A stretch of DNA of 64,000 nt. It comes from Avibacterium avium (GTDB taxonomy: Bacteria; Pseudomonadota; Gammaproteobacteria; Enterobacterales; Pasteurellaceae). The translations under genes were made by a program, and so were the position numbers. The notes under the pieces were generated by a model. The model was given only the letters and a program-made list of their open reading frames with translations, made no database searches and was not told the origin of the DNA. The stretch is from positions 104,501 through 168,500 of the forward strand of contig NZ_UGSP01000001.1 of NCBI RefSeq assembly GCF_900454535.1, written 5' to 3'. Shown here in pieces: positions 63,215-64,000 of the stretch; position 1 is the first letter of the stretch; every line of letters begins with the position of its first letter.

Positions 63215-64000
63215 TTACAATGTTGGCATACTAAAAGCAGCGCCACCATCTCTTACTTTATTGTTAGGCCAGCGGCTAGTTACTGTTTTCATTCTTGTAT
63301 AGAAGCGAACACCGTCAGGTCCATACGCATTGAGTGGCCCAAAAATAGAAGCTTTCCAGCCACCAAAGCAATGGAATGCCATAGGAACTGGAATTGGGAT
63401 ATTAATACCAACCATACCAGCTTTAACATCATGGCTATATTGGCGCGCAGCGTCACCATCACTCGTAAATATTGCACTACCATTACCATATTGATGTGCA
63501 TTGATCAGATTAATTGCTTCTTGGTAATTTTTAGCGCGAACAATGGCAAGAACTGGACCAAAAATTTCTTCTTTATAAATAGTCATATCTGGTGTGACAT
63601 GATCAAACAAACTGCCGCCGATAAAATAGCCATCTTCGTGTCCTGCTACTTTGTAATGTCGACCATCAACAACGAGTTTTGCACCCTCAGTAACTCCTGA
63701 ATCAACATAACTAGAGACTTTGTTCAAATGTTCTTTAGAAATTAAAGGCCCCATATCATTTTCTTTTTCACCTTCAGGCAAAACACCTGGCCCGATACGT
63801 AACGCCTCTACTTTAGGTGCTAAATTCTTAACCAAAAGGTCAGCATAATTATCATCAATAGTAACAGCAACGGATAATGCCATGCAGCGCTCACCTGCAG
63901 CACCAAAAGCTGCCCCTAATAGTGCATTTGCTGTTGTTTCAATATCTGCATCTGGCATAATCAATGCGTGATTTTTTGCCCCTCCAAGTGCTTGTACACG
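63215..64000 (-). CDS. mmsA: Methylmalonate-semialdehyde dehydrogenase (CoA-acylating), C-terminal part
   Basis: The last 261 codons of an aldehyde dehydrogenase whose start lies past the window end. The catalytic Cys is in GAAGERCMALS, and QALGGAKNHALIMPDAD before it and the end FHCFGGWKASIFGPLNAYGPDG are typical of MmsA/IolA. These NAD enzymes turn malonate or methylmalonate semialdehyde into acetyl- or propionyl-CoA, in valine or myo-inositol breakdown. In Pasteurellaceae an inositol cluster (iolA) is the likelier context, but the neighbours are outside the window. Confidence 0.9.
   Translation of the reverse strand, partial: RVQALGGAKNHALIMPDADIETTANALLGAAFGAAGERCMALSVAVTIDDNYADLLVKNLAPKVEALRIGPGVLPEGEKENDMGPLISKEHLNKVSSYVDSGVTEGAKLVVDGRHYKVAGHEDGYFIGGSLFDHVTPDMTIYKEEIFGPVLAIVRAKNYQEAINLINAHQYGNGSAIFTSDGDAARQYSHDVKAGMVGINIPIPVPMAFHCFGGWKASIFGPLNAYGPDGVRFYTRMKTVTSRWPNNKVRDGGAAFSMPTL

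Overview
The window is ordinary chromosome from a member of the Pasteurellaceae. The main sign is the Haemophilus-type DNA uptake signal AAGTGCGGT / ACCGCACTT. I found a little over forty exact copies by eye, many of them placed as inverted pairs at gene ends. Gene content and order (coaBC-radC-rpmB-rpmG-mutM, yqaAB, glyQS, S10 operon, nan/sia, rbs, ilvGMDA, hup-yjaG-hemE-nudC, rpoBC) are gamma-proteobacterial and Haemophilus/Pasteurella-like. The uptake-signal dialect fits the Haemophilus-Pasteurella-Avibacterium side of the family rather than the Actinobacillus pleuropneumoniae side. I cannot fix genus or species from sequence alone.

Layout. 1-5.9 kb: coaBC (partial), radC, rpmB-rpmG, mutM, an Opa-like porin, sprT, a small two-gene cassette that looks like toxin-antitoxin, and metK with MetJ boxes. 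5.9-8.1 kb: a yqaB-acetyltransferase-yqaA operon and a small PRD-like gene. 8.2-13.1 kb: glyQ, a glutaredoxin-like gene and glyS. A DUF1016 (YhcG) nuclease gene, a DUF559 nuclease gene and a long inverted repeat sit between the glutaredoxin-like gene and glyS. 13.4-15.7 kb: siaP-nanM. 15.8-17.9 kb: three tRNA-Val genes, gltX and tRNA-Ala. 18.3-23.5 kb: the complete S10 ribosomal protein operon (rpsJ to rpsQ), not followed by the spc operon. 23.5-24.5 kb: metJ and an OsmC-family gene. 24.6-30.7 kb: sialic acid catabolism (nanE-nanK-nanQ-siaR-nanA) divergent from the fused TRAP permease siaQM. 30.8-36.8 kb: brnQ, tex, pldB, crcB and yigL. 36.8-43.9 kb: rbsDACBKR divergent from a nucleoside hydrolase. 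43.9-50.3 kb: the attenuated ilvGMD-DUF1345-ilvA operon. 50.4-54.1 kb: hup, yjaG, hemE, nudC and satP. 54.4-62.9 kb: rpoC and rpoB without rplJL. 63.2 kb to the end: a partial methylmalonate-semialdehyde dehydrogenase gene.

How the genes work together. SiaP captures host sialic acid, NanM changes its anomeric form, SiaQM imports it, and NanA/K/E convert it towards GlcNAc-6-P. SiaR and CRP are the likely regulators; candidate CRP sites lie before siaP and between nanE and siaQM. A nucleoside hydrolase facing the rbs operon would feed ribose to RbsD/RbsK, with an 18-bp RbsR-type palindrome and a CRP site between the two units. MetJ is encoded here, and tandem 8-bp MetJ boxes precede both metK and metJ. 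The ilv operon carries a 27-residue leader peptide rich in Ile/Leu/Val and a complete attenuator.

The least explained parts are the small cassette at 3.9-4.6 kb and the nuclease pair with its repeat at 9.4-11.0 kb. I see no prophage, intact insertion sequence or CRISPR array.
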